Of a stretch of 44,320 nucleotides of DNA, positions 27,575-34,928 are shown piece by piece (within the stretch, counting starts at the first letter, position 1; each line of letters opens with the position of its first letter). The stretch comes from Sphaerimonospora mesophila NBRC 14179 = JCM 3151 (GTDB lineage Bacteria; Actinomycetota; Actinomycetes; Streptosporangiales; Streptosporangiaceae): the NCBI GenBank assembly GCA_001552515.1, contig BCRI01000054.1:1-44320 (forward strand), written 5' to 3'. The notes below the pieces were generated by a model. It made no database searches. It was not told the DNA's origin and was given only the letters and a program-made list of their open reading frames with translations. The translations under genes and the position numbers were made by a program.

Positions 27575-29860
27575 CTATTCCGTGCGCAGGCCCTCGGGGC
27601 GCATGAGCCGCAGCTGAACCGGCAGGCTCGCCAGCGTCACCAAGGTGACCAGGCCGGCCCCTGCGGAGACCGTCAGGAGCAGGTTCGCCACGCCGACGTG
27701 GGGCGGAAGGCCCAGCATCACGAGCAGCGCCAGCCCCAGACCGGTGCCGATCAGGGCCGCGGGCACGAGCCCGAGCGCGACGGGCACCGCCATCTGCCAC
27801 AGCGTGGCCCGAGTCAGCACCGCGCGGCGGACTCCGAAGGCGGTCAGCGTGGCCAGCAGGGCGCGACGCTCCCTCAGCTGGTCGAGCGTGGTCGCGAGCA
27901 TGCTCGTCCCGATCAGCAACAGGATCGCCACCGTGCCCACGAGGATCCCCCGCAGAATCCCGGCGAACCTGTCGTCGACCTGGACCTCCTGTATGCCGTA
28001 CACACGCATCAGGGGGCTGACCTCCGCCGCCGTGTTCCGTACCAGCTCCACGGCGTCCGGCTCGGACGGGTCGAGGCCGAGGTAGAGCAGCAGCCGCAGC
28101 GGCTTCGCCGCGAGGTCGGCCGCTGCCTCGGGAGTGACCAGGATCGCCCCGCGCCACGCGCCGCCATCCGGCGATCTCTCGCCCTTCACCGGCGTGGCCG
28201 TCGCCGGGATGGTCCAGGTCGTCCCCTCGACCACGACCCGCTGTCCGGGACGCGGCGGCTCGGGGTCGTCCTCTGTGGTGATCGTGATGAAGGCGTCACC
28301 GGGGCGGCACCGGGCGATCTCCGCGATCTCCCGCAGGTCGGCGCAGGTGCCCATGATGAACGGCATGCCCTGGTCGGCGTCCGCGACGAGCGCGATGGAT
28401 GTGGCGTTACCCGTGACGGAGCGCACGCCGGGAGTCGCCGCGAATCGTGCGGTGATCTCCTTGGCCTCGGTGAACGTGACTCCCTCGTCGAGCGAGGCCA
28501 TCACCTGCGCCCGGCTGAGATCGGCCCCGGTGTCCTGGACGGAGACCGACCGCACCCCGGCGACCAGCGTCTGCAGGGCGATGGCCCCGGCGACGGCCAC
28601 CGCGACCCCGCTGACCAGCCGCGCCGAGGAGGCGCTGTCCATCTGGATCCGGCGGACGGCGAGCTGCCACGACAGGCCTCCGCCCCCGCCGAGCCGCCGT
28701 ACGACCGCCTCCACCAGCCATGGCAGCAGGGTCACCACCCCCGCGAGCAGGAGGACCACGCCGCCTCCCACCTGCACTTGGGTGAGCTGCCCATGGGTGT
28801 CCGCCCTGCCGCCGAACAGCGGGGCGAGGAGGGCCAGCCCGGCGATCGGGAGCAGGAGACGCCACCACAGCCGTCGTCGCCCCTGTCCGGCGCGGCGGAC
28901 CACGCCGAGTGGTTCGACGGCGACCTTGCGCAGCACGCCCAGGCTGACCACGACCGCCAGCGCCGGTACGGCGACGGCGATCGTCACCGTCAACGGAAGG
29001 CTCGGCCGGGCGTCCGCGGGGAACACGCTGATGTGCCACAGCGTGAACCGGCCGATCAGCCGCCGTCCGGCCAGGAAGAGCACGGTCCCGATCGCCAACC
29101 CCAGCAGCCCGCCCGCCAGCGCCTCCCCGGCGGCGTACCACCGGGTCATCCGCCGATCGGCGCCCATCAGCCGCAACGCGGCGAGCCGGCGGTCACGCGA
29201 CTCGCCGCCGAAGCGCACGGCGGCGGCCAGGAAAATCACGACCGGGGCCAGCAGCACCACGAAGGCGACGACGACCAGCAGCATTAGTCGCGGGTTGAGA
29301 CCGTCTCCCTGACCCGTTTCGCCGAAGGCGTTCAGCCGCTGCACACCGGACTTCCCCGCCAGCCGGTCACCGGCCGCGTAGAACGCGAACTCGCCCGGCC
29401 CGGACAGTCCCTCATCCCCGATGCGTCCGGCGACCCGATAGTCCAGCCTGGCACGCAACAGCTCACTGCCGGGCGCGGACAGCAGCTCGGCCAGCGCCGG
29501 AGACACCATCATCTCGCCCGGTCCCGGCAGCGCCGTCAGGCCCGGCGGCACCGGCGCTGCGGGGCCTTCCGGCTGGAGGAGTCGGCCCCGGATCGCGACG
29601 CCGTGGAACTCGGTGTCGACCCTGCCGAGCAGCAGAGTGTCATCACCACGCCGGTCCAGGTCCTGGAGGTAATCGACACGGGCGCTCTCACGGGCGTCCC
29701 GCGCCGACAGGAGGTTCGGCACGGATGCCGCCAGCAGCAGGAACGCCACGCCGAGGCCGACGGCCGTCGCGGTCAACGCCAGCCTCGTCCACCCCGTCAC
29801 CCCACCGCGGAACGCCAGCCAGACCCCGAACGCGAGCTGCCGCGGCCTGCCCGGGCTCAC
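27575..29860 (-). CDS. ABC transporter permease with two FtsX-like domains
   Basis: A 761-residue membrane protein of the MacB/FtsX superfamily. One helix lies at about 22-48, followed by a ~145-residue extracytoplasmic segment. Helices near 190-215, 235-265 and 290-315 form the first FtsX-like core (VRFGGESRDRRLAALRLMGA). After two linking helices the second half repeats the pattern: helix at about 420-440, a ~200-residue external region, then a C-terminal core (LRERRALLATLTAFGVRR) with three final helices. The GTG start overlaps the ATPase stop by four bases (GTGA). With the ATPase it should form an extrusion or mechanotransmission complex rather than an importer. In actinomycetes such PadR-controlled pairs are often linked to drug or peptide export. 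The substrate is unknown. Confidence 0.88.
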   Translation of the reverse strand: MSPGRPRQLAFGVWLAFRGGVTGWTRLALTATAVGLGVAFLLLAASVPNLLSARDARESARVDYLQDLDRRGDDTLLLGRVDTEFHGVAIRGRLLQPEGPAAPVPPGLTALPGPGEMMVSPALAELLSAPGSELLRARLDYRVAGRIGDEGLSGPGEFAFYAAGDRLAGKSGVQRLNAFGETGQGDGLNPRLMLLVVVAFVVLLAPVVIFLAAAVRFGGESRDRRLAALRLMGADRRMTRWYAAGEALAGGLLGLAIGTVLFLAGRRLIGRFTLWHISVFPADARPSLPLTVTIAVAVPALAVVVSLGVLRKVAVEPLGVVRRAGQGRRRLWWRLLLPIAGLALLAPLFGGRADTHGQLTQVQVGGGVVLLLAGVVTLLPWLVEAVVRRLGGGGGLSWQLAVRRIQMDSASSARLVSGVAVAVAGAIALQTLVAGVRSVSVQDTGADLSRAQVMASLDEGVTFTEAKEITARFAATPGVRSVTGNATSIALVADADQGMPFIMGTCADLREIAEIARCRPGDAFITITTEDDPEPPRPGQRVVVEGTTWTIPATATPVKGERSPDGGAWRGAILVTPEAAADLAAKPLRLLLYLGLDPSEPDAVELVRNTAAEVSPLMRVYGIQEVQVDDRFAGILRGILVGTVAILLLIGTSMLATTLDQLRERRALLATLTAFGVRRAVLTRATLWQMAVPVALGLVPAALIGTGLGLALLVMLGLPPHVGVANLLLTVSAGAGLVTLVTLASLPVQLRLMRPEGLRTE

Positions 29861-30570
29861 CGGGACAGTCCCGCGCTCGTACGGATCCTGCCGTCCCGTA
29901 CGACCACCTCACGGTGGGAGTAGGCGGCGACCGACGGTTCATGGGTCACCAGCACGACCGCCGTCTCCGACTGCTCGACGCACTCGGTGAGCAGCCGCAT
30001 CACCAGCTCGCCGTTGAGCGAGTCGAGCGCACCGGTCGGCTCGTCGGCGAACACCACGGCGGGATCGGTGACCAGCGCCCTCGCGACGGCGACCCGCTGC
30101 CCCTGCCCGCCAGACACCTGGCCCGGCCGCTGCCCCGCGACGTCGGACACGTCGAGCCGGTCGAGCCAGTGCGCGGCCCGCCGTTCCGCCTCCTTGCGCC
30201 GCACGCCCTCCATCCGCAGCGGCAGCGCCACGTTCTCCAGGCAGGTGAGCTCGGGAACGAGCTGCCCGAACTGGAAGACGAAACCGAACTCGCTCCGCCG
30301 CAGGGCGCTGCGTTCCGCGTCGGACGCGGTGATCAGATCCCGATCGCGATAACGCAGCTCTCCGGAGTCCGGACGCACGATGCCGGCCAGGCAGTGCATC
30401 AGCGTCGACTTGCCGGAGCCCGACGGGCCCATCACGGCCACGATCTCGCCCGGTCGCACGTCCAGGCTCACCCCGTCGAGCGCCGTGGTCGGGCCGTACG
30501 TCTTGCGCAGGTCGCGGGCCGACAGCAGCGGAGCCTGCCCGGTGGAGGGCCGGGGAGCCTCGCCCGTCAC
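29857..30570 (-). CDS. ABC transporter ATPase, LolD/MacB type
   Basis: A 237-residue ATP-binding subunit. Walker A GPSGSGKS is at 48-55, Q-loop in FVFQFGQLVPELT, signature VSGGQGQR at 152-159, Walker B VVFADE at 172-177, and switch His in LVTHEPS. The ADEPTGALDS motif is typical of the LolD/MacB/FtsE group that partners FtsX-like permeases. The start GTG (30570) overlaps the padR stop by four bases, and its own stop overlaps the permease start by four. The three genes therefore form a tightly coupled operon. Confidence 0.93.
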   Translation of the reverse strand: MTGEAPRPSTGQAPLLSARDLRKTYGPTTALDGVSLDVRPGEIVAVMGPSGSGKSTLMHCLAGIVRPDSGELRYRDRDLITASDAERSALRRSEFGFVFQFGQLVPELTCLENVALPLRMEGVRRKEAERRAAHWLDRLDVSDVAGQRPGQVSGGQGQRVAVARALVTDPAVVFADEPTGALDSLNGELVMRLLTECVEQSETAVVLVTHEPSVAAYSHREVVVRDGRIRTSAGLSR

Positions 30571-31091
30571 CGGCGGACCTCATCGGCGAGCCGGTCCAGC
30601 CGGGAGCCGGTCAGCTCCAGCCAGCGCAGGTCGGCCTCGAGGTGGAAGATCGCGTGGTCGCAGATCAGCGCGTCGGCCAGATCCCCGCGCGTCTTGCGCC
30701 GGGTCAGCTCGCGCATCAGGTCGAGGTGCGCCGCGCGCTGGACGTCGAGGATCGTCGCGGCGTCCCGGCCGGTCAGCAGCGCGAGCACCACCTTGGTATA
30801 GAGGGTACTGTTCAGGTAGAGATCGGGGCGCTCCGGCCGAGACAGCCATCCCTCCACGTCGCTGACGCCGGCGGCCGTGATGGCGTACCGCTTGCGCTCG
30901 GGCCCGCCCCCGTGCTCGACCGCGTCGACCTCGACGAGCCCGTTCTTCAGCAGCCGCGCCAGCGTGGCGTAGACCTGGCCGTAATGGAGTGGACGATCCT
31001 GGCCGAACTGGGCGTCGAACTCCTGCTTGAGGTCGTACCCGTGCCGGGGGCCGCGTTCCAGCAGCGCCAGCAACGTGTGGGAAACCGACAT
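30567..31091 (-). CDS. PadR-family transcriptional repressor
   Basis: A 174-residue PadR regulator. The winged helix spans about 1-85: LLALLERGPRHGYDLKQEF, YGQVYATLARLLKNGLVEV, and the wing GGGPERKRYAIT. A C-terminal helical dimerisation domain follows (about 95-174), making it a subfamily s1 type with a full C-terminal domain. It is the first gene of the operon with the ABC ATPase and permease. A near-perfect palindrome lies only 12 bases upstream of its ATG. Autorepression with release by a transported drug or peptide is the likely mode. ATG 31091 has no clear Shine-Dalgarno, and a TATAGT hexamer about 8-13 bases upstream suggests a leaderless transcript. Confidence 0.92.
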   Translation of the reverse strand: MSVSHTLLALLERGPRHGYDLKQEFDAQFGQDRPLHYGQVYATLARLLKNGLVEVDAVEHGGGPERKRYAITAAGVSDVEGWLSRPERPDLYLNSTLYTKVVLALLTGRDAATILDVQRAAHLDLMRELTRRKTRGDLADALICDHAIFHLEADLRWLELTGSRLDRLADEVRR

Positions 31092-31102
31092 GCCGACGAC
31101 TA

Positions 31103-31141
31103 TACATCGCCTCTATACACGGTGTGCATAGAGGCGATGTA
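31103..31141. promoter_or_regulatory. PadR operator: 14-bp perfect inverted arms
   Basis: TACATCGCCTCTAT (31103-31116) and its exact complement ATAGAGGCGATGTA (31128-31141) flank an 11-base centre that is itself nearly symmetric (ACAC/TGTG). The site ends 12 bases before the padR ATG and covers the expected promoter. The arms begin TACAT and end ATGTA, matching the ATGT/ACAT ends described for PadR-type operators. Autoregulation of the padR-ABC-FtsX operon is a strong inference. Confidence 0.8.
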
Positions 31142-31160
31142 CGGCCGATCGGTCGGCGGA

Positions 31161-31406
31161 TCAGCGGCCGGTGCGCGGGTGCTCCTCCCCGGCGGGCTCG
31201 CCGCCGGACTCCCTTTCCCCGGACTCCCTTTCCCCGGGGTCCTTCGCGCCGGGCCGCCTGGGCTCGCGCCCCGCCTGCTTGAGCGCGAGGCGCAGGCCGT
31301 ACTCGATCTGGGCGTTGATGCTGCGCAGATCGTCGGCCGCCCATCTGGCGACGGCCTCGTAGACGGCGGGATCAAGCCGGAGCAGGAGCTTTTTGCGTTC
31401 CGGCAT
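31161..31406 (-). CDS. Small RHH/Arc-like protein
   Basis: An 81-residue protein. Residues 4-45 (KKLLLRLDPAVYEAVARWA and NAQIEYGLRLAL) have the strand-helix-helix pattern and RLDPAV/NAQIE motifs of ribbon-helix-helix Arc/HicB-type DNA-binding proteins. The C-terminus (about 46-81) is a charged, Gly/Glu/Arg-rich tail containing a 5-residue tandem repeat from two 15-bp units at 31207-31236 (GERES twice). It starts two bases after the SPFH gene stop, so it is co-transcribed. Actinomycetes often pair SPFH genes with such small proteins. It is a candidate regulator of its own operon; a toxin-antitoxin role is not supported because no toxin gene is adjacent. Confidence 0.75.
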   Translation of the reverse strand: MPERKKLLLRLDPAVYEAVARWAADDLRSINAQIEYGLRLALKQAGREPRRPGAKDPGERESGERESGGEPAGEEHPRTGR

Positions 31407-31408
31407 GG

Positions 31409-32305
31409 TCAGGCATAGAGGCTGCCGGCGTTGACCACCGGCTGGGTCGCCCGGTCGCCGCAGAGGACGACCAGGAGGTTGGACACCATCTGGGCCTTGC
31501 GCTCCTCGTCGAGTTCGACCACTCCCTGCTCCGACAGCCGGTCCAGGGCGAGCCTTACCATACCGACCGCGCCCTCCACGATGTGGGCACGCGCGGCGAC
31601 CACCTGTGCGGCCTGCTGACGGACCAGCATGGCCTGGGCGATCTCGGGGGCATAGGCCAGGTGGGTGATCCGCGCCTCCAGGACCTCCACGCCGGCCAGG
31701 TCGGTGCGATCACGCAGCTCGGCGGTGAGCTCCCCGGCCACCTCGGCGCCGTCGCGCAGGCTGGTGCGGCCCTCCTCGTGGGAGTCGTACGGATGACTGG
31801 TGGCCAGGTGCCGTACGGCGGCCTCCGACTGGATGGCCACGTACTCCTCGTAGTCGTCCACGGAGAACGCCGCCCGCGCGGTGTCGACGACCTTGTAGAC
31901 CACGACCGCGGCTATCTCCACCGGATTGCCGTCGGCGTCGTTGACCTTGAGCTTGGCGGTCTCGAAGTTGCGCACCCGGAGCGTGATCCGCTGCTTGGTG
32001 GTGAAAGGCAGCACCCACTGGAACCCGGCGGCGTTCAACGAGCCGACATATCGGCCCAGGAACTGCACGACCTTGGCCTCGTTCGGATTGATGACGGTGA
32101 AGCCCGACGCCACGATCACGGCGACCACCAGCCACACGATCGTCAGCGCGATCAGCAGTCCGACACCCTCGGGCAGCCCCTCCTCCCACGCCGTCGAGTC
32201 CAACCCGGACAGCTTGCTCTGCCAGCCCGGCACCAGCGCACCGGCCGGCACCAGCAGGACCAGCAGTACGGCGAAGCCGTTCAGCCGGAACGCCCGTCGT
32301 TCCAT
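31409..32305 (-). CDS. SPFH/Band 7 domain membrane protein
   Basis: A 298-residue protein with two hydrophobic helices (about 9-27 and 48-67). A stomatin/prohibitin-like SPFH domain follows (about 68-250): [48 protein letters not shown], and the coiled-coil-prone [23 protein letters not shown]. Such proteins oligomerise into membrane microdomain scaffolds that organise or protect partner membrane proteins. No NfeD partner is adjacent; instead the small RHH-like gene follows. It has a good ribosome site (GGGGAG) before ATG 32305. A 28-bp dyad lies 19 bases upstream of the ATG. Confidence 0.9.
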   Translation of the reverse strand: MERRAFRLNGFAVLLVLLVPAGALVPGWQSKLSGLDSTAWEEGLPEGVGLLIALTIVWLVVAVIVASGFTVINPNEAKVVQFLGRYVGSLNAAGFQWVLPFTTKQRITLRVRNFETAKLKVNDADGNPVEIAAVVVYKVVDTARAAFSVDDYEEYVAIQSEAAVRHLATSHPYDSHEEGRTSLRDGAEVAGELTAELRDRTDLAGVEVLEARITHLAYAPEIAQAMLVRQQAAQVVAARAHIVEGAVGMVRLALDRLSEQGVVELDEERKAQMVSNLLVVLCGDRATQPVVNAGSLYA

Positions 32306-32323
32306 CGCCTCTCCCCTTCATCG

Positions 32324-32351
32324 GCTATCGAAGTGATATCACCAAGATAGC
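32324..32351. promoter_or_regulatory. 28-bp dyad centred on GTGATATCAC upstream of the SPFH gene
   Basis: A perfect 10-bp palindrome GTGATATCAC (32333-32342) is flanked at equal distance by GCTATC (32324-32329) and GATAGC (32346-32351). The whole 28-bp site is thus symmetric except for a 3-base spacer on each side. It lies between the SPFH ATG (32305) and the expected promoter. A dimeric or tetrameric repressor site is likely. The regulator is not known; the co-transcribed RHH-like protein is one candidate and a GntR/YtrA-type factor another. Confidence 0.7.
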
Positions 32352-32510
32352 GCAAAGCTACTACTCCGCAAAGGCGACATCTCGGTCACCCGAGGGCTCG
32401 GCTGTGAGAGCCTTGTCCCGGCGTGCCGAGATCCGTGCGTGCAGAGGCGGGCCGGACGCCGAGGGAGGAACCACCGACAGGACCCGAGGCTCACCGAGGA
32501 GAGACGACGA

Positions 32511-33149
32511 ATGAGCGGTGTCAAGGCCGATTACCTGTCCATGGCCCGATCGGCCGCTGAACTGCTGCGCGAACCGGCGGTCGCGACCGCCTGGAGCAGC
32601 CCGAGCTCACTCCCGAAGTTCAGCGTCGGCGGCCTCGCCGGCCATCTGGCGAACCAGATCCTGGTCGTCCCGCAGGCCCTGGCCACGCCCGTGCCGCAGC
32701 AGGAGCAGGTCCTTTCTCTCCTCGGCTATTACGACAGGGCGCAGTGGATCGGCGCCGATCTCGACGACGAGGCCAACGTCAGGGTCCGCGACAGGGGCGA
32801 GCAGGTCGCAGAAGAGGGGCCGGCGGCGCTGATCGCCCGGGTGGACGCCACCCTCGAGGAGCTGTCGGACGGCCTGGCGGCGGCGGGCGATCCGGTGGTC
32901 GGCCTGCCGTGGGCGGCGAGGGTGGTGCGGCTCGACGACCTGCTGATCACCCGGATGATGGAGCTGGCGGTCCACTCCGACGATCTCGCGGTCAGCGTGG
33001 GCGTTCCGACACCGGCGTTCCCGCAGTCCGCCATGGACACCGTGATCGACCTGCTGTCGCGCCTGGCCGTACGGCGGCACGGCGCGACCGCCGTCCTGCG
33101 TGCCCTCAGCCGTGCCGAGCGCGCCCCCGCCACGATCGCCGCGATCTGA
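32511..33149 (+). CDS. DinB/maleylpyruvate isomerase-fold protein
   Basis: A 212-residue protein of the DinB-like, mycothiol-dependent maleylpyruvate isomerase N-terminal family. The four-helix bundle is visible with metal-ligand candidates His45 in GLAGHLANQ and His155 in MELAVHSDDLAVS. These proteins bind a divalent metal and are often mycothiol S-transferases acting in detoxification; many have no assigned substrate. ATG 32511 follows a GAGGAGAG ribosome site, and the frame extends upstream without a better start. It stands alone, 81 bases before the cyanase gene, and the two could share a transcript. Confidence 0.8.
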   Translation: MSGVKADYLSMARSAAELLREPAVATAWSSPSSLPKFSVGGLAGHLANQILVVPQALATPVPQQEQVLSLLGYYDRAQWIGADLDDEANVRVRDRGEQVAEEGPAALIARVDATLEELSDGLAAAGDPVVGLPWAARVVRLDDLLITRMMELAVHSDDLAVSVGVPTPAFPQSAMDTVIDLLSRLAVRRHGATAVLRALSRAERAPATIAAI

Positions 33150-33188
33150 CTGCACGCCCCTTCCCCCATACGTCAGGTCCGGCGCCGA

Positions 33189-33208
33189 TTGCCTAGAGTT
33201 ACCGGCAA
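33189..33208. promoter_or_regulatory. Candidate operator TTGCC-N10-GGCAA before cyanase
   Basis: A five-base dyad with a ten-base spacer, 21 bases before the cyanase start. Its arms and spacing resemble LysR-type sites, and CynR of E. coli is LysR-type. No LysR gene is present nearby, so this is weak. Confidence 0.25.
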
Positions 33209-33229
33209 ACCGACAAACAGAGGAAGGGC

Positions 33230-33670
33230 ATGACAAAAGACCAGGCCGTGCAGGCGGTGCGTGAGGCGAAGGCCAGGCTGGGCGTCACCTGGGCGCAACT
33301 GGCCGAGGCGGTGGGCCGACCGGTCCCGTGGACGGTGGCGGCGCTGCTCGGCCAGCACCCGATGAGCGAGGCGGAGGCCGCGGCGGCGGCGAACCTGCTG
33401 GACCTCGACGAGGACGTGGCTCGGGCACTGCGGCTCCAGCCGACACGCGGATCGCTCGGCGCGGCCGTCCCGACCGACCCGACGATCTACCGGTTCTACG
33501 AGATCCTGCAGGTCTACGGCCCGACGATCAAGGAGTTGATCCACGAGGAGTTCGGGGACGGCATCATGAGCGCGATCAACTTCAACATGGCGGTACGCCG
33601 GGTTCCGGACCCCGGGGGCGACCGGGTCGAGGTCGTGCTCAACGGCAAGTTCCTGCCGTACGAATGGTGA
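33230..33670 (+). CDS. cynS: Cyanate hydratase (cyanase)
   Basis: A 146-residue cyanase that converts cyanate and bicarbonate to ammonia and two CO2. The N-terminal helical domain spans 1-80. The C-terminal swapped-dimer domain holds the catalytic triad: Arg88 and Glu91 in YRFYEILQVYG, and Ser114 in GDGIMSAINF. It ends LNGKFLPYEW, the usual C-terminus, so it is full length and expected to be active as a decamer in the cytoplasm. The start has a strong GAGGAAGGG ribosome site. No carbonic anhydrase or cyanate transporter gene is adjacent. Strong hairpins follow the stop. It may detoxify cyanate from carbamoyl phosphate decay or supply nitrogen. Confidence 0.96.
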   Translation: MTKDQAVQAVREAKARLGVTWAQLAEAVGRPVPWTVAALLGQHPMSEAEAAAAANLLDLDEDVARALRLQPTRGSLGAAVPTDPTIYRFYEILQVYGPTIKELIHEEFGDGIMSAINFNMAVRRVPDPGGDRVEVVLNGKFLPYEW

Positions 33671-33717
33671 CCGACCCGGCCGGTCTCCACTGGTGAACCG
33701 GTGGACCGATGGCCATT

Positions 33718-33767
33718 GGAGCGGCCCCGCCGGCCACCGGTTCACCGGCCACCGGCGGGGCCGCTCC
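33718..33767 (+). terminator. Strong hairpin downstream of cynS
   Basis: Perfect 16-bp arms (33718-33733 and 33752-33767, GGAGCGGCCCCGCCGG and its complement) surround an 18-base loop. There is no U tract, as is common in actinomycetes. A weaker TCCAC/GTGGA hairpin (about 33686-33705) precedes it. It should end the cynS transcript. Confidence 0.75.
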
Positions 33768-33835
33768 GCCGCAGGCCGCCCGGGGCGACGATCGGCATGA
33801 TCGGCGGACGCGTTCTGTCGGTCGCGCCCGGCAGA

Positions 33836-34042
33836 ATGGTGGTCATCGTGACCACGGAAACACTCTCGCGCCCGCTGCCGGTCGACCTCGTCGACGGGCC
33901 CGGCGGCCTGCTCTATCTCCTCCCGCACGCGCCCCTGACCCCGGCCGACTGCGAGGCCCTGTCCGCGATTCTCGCCGCCCGCGCCGCCGACACCCATCAC
34001 CCCGCCCACGATCGGCCCCGGCCGCCGAACCCCCACCCCTGA
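33836..34042 (+). CDS. Small hypothetical protein
   Basis: A possible 68-residue protein (MVVIVTTETLSRPLPVDLVD, then GPGGLLYLLPHAPLTPADCE). Third positions are almost all G or C through about 60 codons, as in neighbouring real genes, which supports coding. The C-terminus is His/Pro-rich. A GTG at 33848 is an alternative start; neither has a convincing ribosome site. No family is recognised. The region from its stop to the next gene (34043-34346) shows no further gene. It should contain the promoter for the STAS gene; a GGGTAG word near 34297 could be part of a stress-sigma -10. Confidence 0.4.
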   Translation: MVVIVTTETLSRPLPVDLVDGPGGLLYLLPHAPLTPADCEALSAILAARAADTHHPAHDRPRPPNPHP

Positions 34043-34346
34043 ACGACCCGGCCGCAGCGCCCCCACCCCTGAGCGGTGACGACGGAGCATCCGGTGCCCG
34101 AAACCCGGCAGGCCCCGCGGATCCGGCGGATCGGCAAGGTACGGCAGGGCCGTACCGGGTAGAGGGACGCCCGTCCCGAAGATCCGCTTCCGTTGACTTT
34201 TTACGGATTTGCCACTCTGTGGGAGGAAGGTGAAATTCCACGACGGACTCCCGACGCATCGACCGTCCGGCATTACTGGGACCTGACACTCCTCCGGGTA
34301 GCGTCGTTTCAGACAGTACGCCCCGAAAATGGATGAAGGCGCGTAT

Positions 34347-34757
34347 ATGGCAATCCCACTCGAGATTACTGTCAGCGATCACCAGGCGGCTTCCGTGGTC
34401 GCGCTGGCTGGTGAACTCGACATCGCCACCGGGGATGTACTCCGTGGCGCGATCGAAGACCTCATCCAGCGTGGACGCACCAAGCTGGTGGTGGACGCGT
34501 CCGTGCTCCAGTTCTGCGACTCGTACGGACTGGAGGCCCTGCTGGAGACGCACGACGCCCTGAAAGGCGTCGGCGGATCCATGTGCCTCGCTGGAGTGCA
34601 CGGCGTTCTGCGGCTGGTGCTCGACGTGACCGGAACGGACACGTTCACGATCAAGGAGACTCCTGCCGAGGCGCTGGCCGATGTGCTGGTCGCGCCCACC
34701 CGTGACGCCGCCTTGAACGAACGGCGGAAGAAGTCCGCGCTGAGCAGCTTGGTCTGA
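34347..34757 (+). CDS. STAS-domain anti-anti-sigma factor
   Basis: A 136-residue RsbV/SpoIIAA-like protein: HQAASVVALAGELDIATGDV, then KLVVDASVLQFCDSYGLEAL. The phosphorylatable serine is Ser59 in the CDSYGL motif. Phosphorylated by an RsbW-type kinase it should be inactive, and after dephosphorylation it should bind the kinase and free a sigma factor. The C-terminal ~25 residues (ALNERRKKSALSSLV) extend beyond the domain. ATG 34347 is preferred because GAAGG lies seven bases upstream; an ATG at 34329 adds six residues. It is monocistronic, followed by a hairpin. Partners could be the kinase at 38635 and the SpoIIE phosphatase at 24870. Confidence 0.9.
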   Translation: MAIPLEITVSDHQAASVVALAGELDIATGDVLRGAIEDLIQRGRTKLVVDASVLQFCDSYGLEALLETHDALKGVGGSMCLAGVHGVLRLVLDVTGTDTFTIKETPAEALADVLVAPTRDAALNERRKKSALSSLV

Positions 34758-34775
34758 GCCGGATGCGATCAGGGA

Positions 34776-34810
34776 CGTGGCGGGCCCCCATTACGGGAGG
34801 GCCCGCCACG
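34776..34810 (+). terminator. Hairpin after the STAS gene
   Basis: Perfect 12-bp arms CGTGGCGGGCCC and GGGCCCGCCACG with an 11-base loop, 18 bases after the stop. There is no U tract. It probably terminates the STAS transcript before the decarboxylase-like gene. Confidence 0.75.
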
Positions 34811-34928
34811 CACCTGAACCGGTCGCGCCCGGAGTTTCCGACATAGCGGCCATGTCCTGCCTGTCGCCGTTATGCCTCGATCGCTCCGGGCAACCGGATC
34901 AGGGGCGGACCGACCCAGGAGGGACACC

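Noticed and set aside
31161-31406. Toxin-antitoxin pair with the RHH-like protein as antitoxin
   Set aside because: The only partner in the transcript is an SPFH scaffold protein; no toxin-like gene is adjacent.
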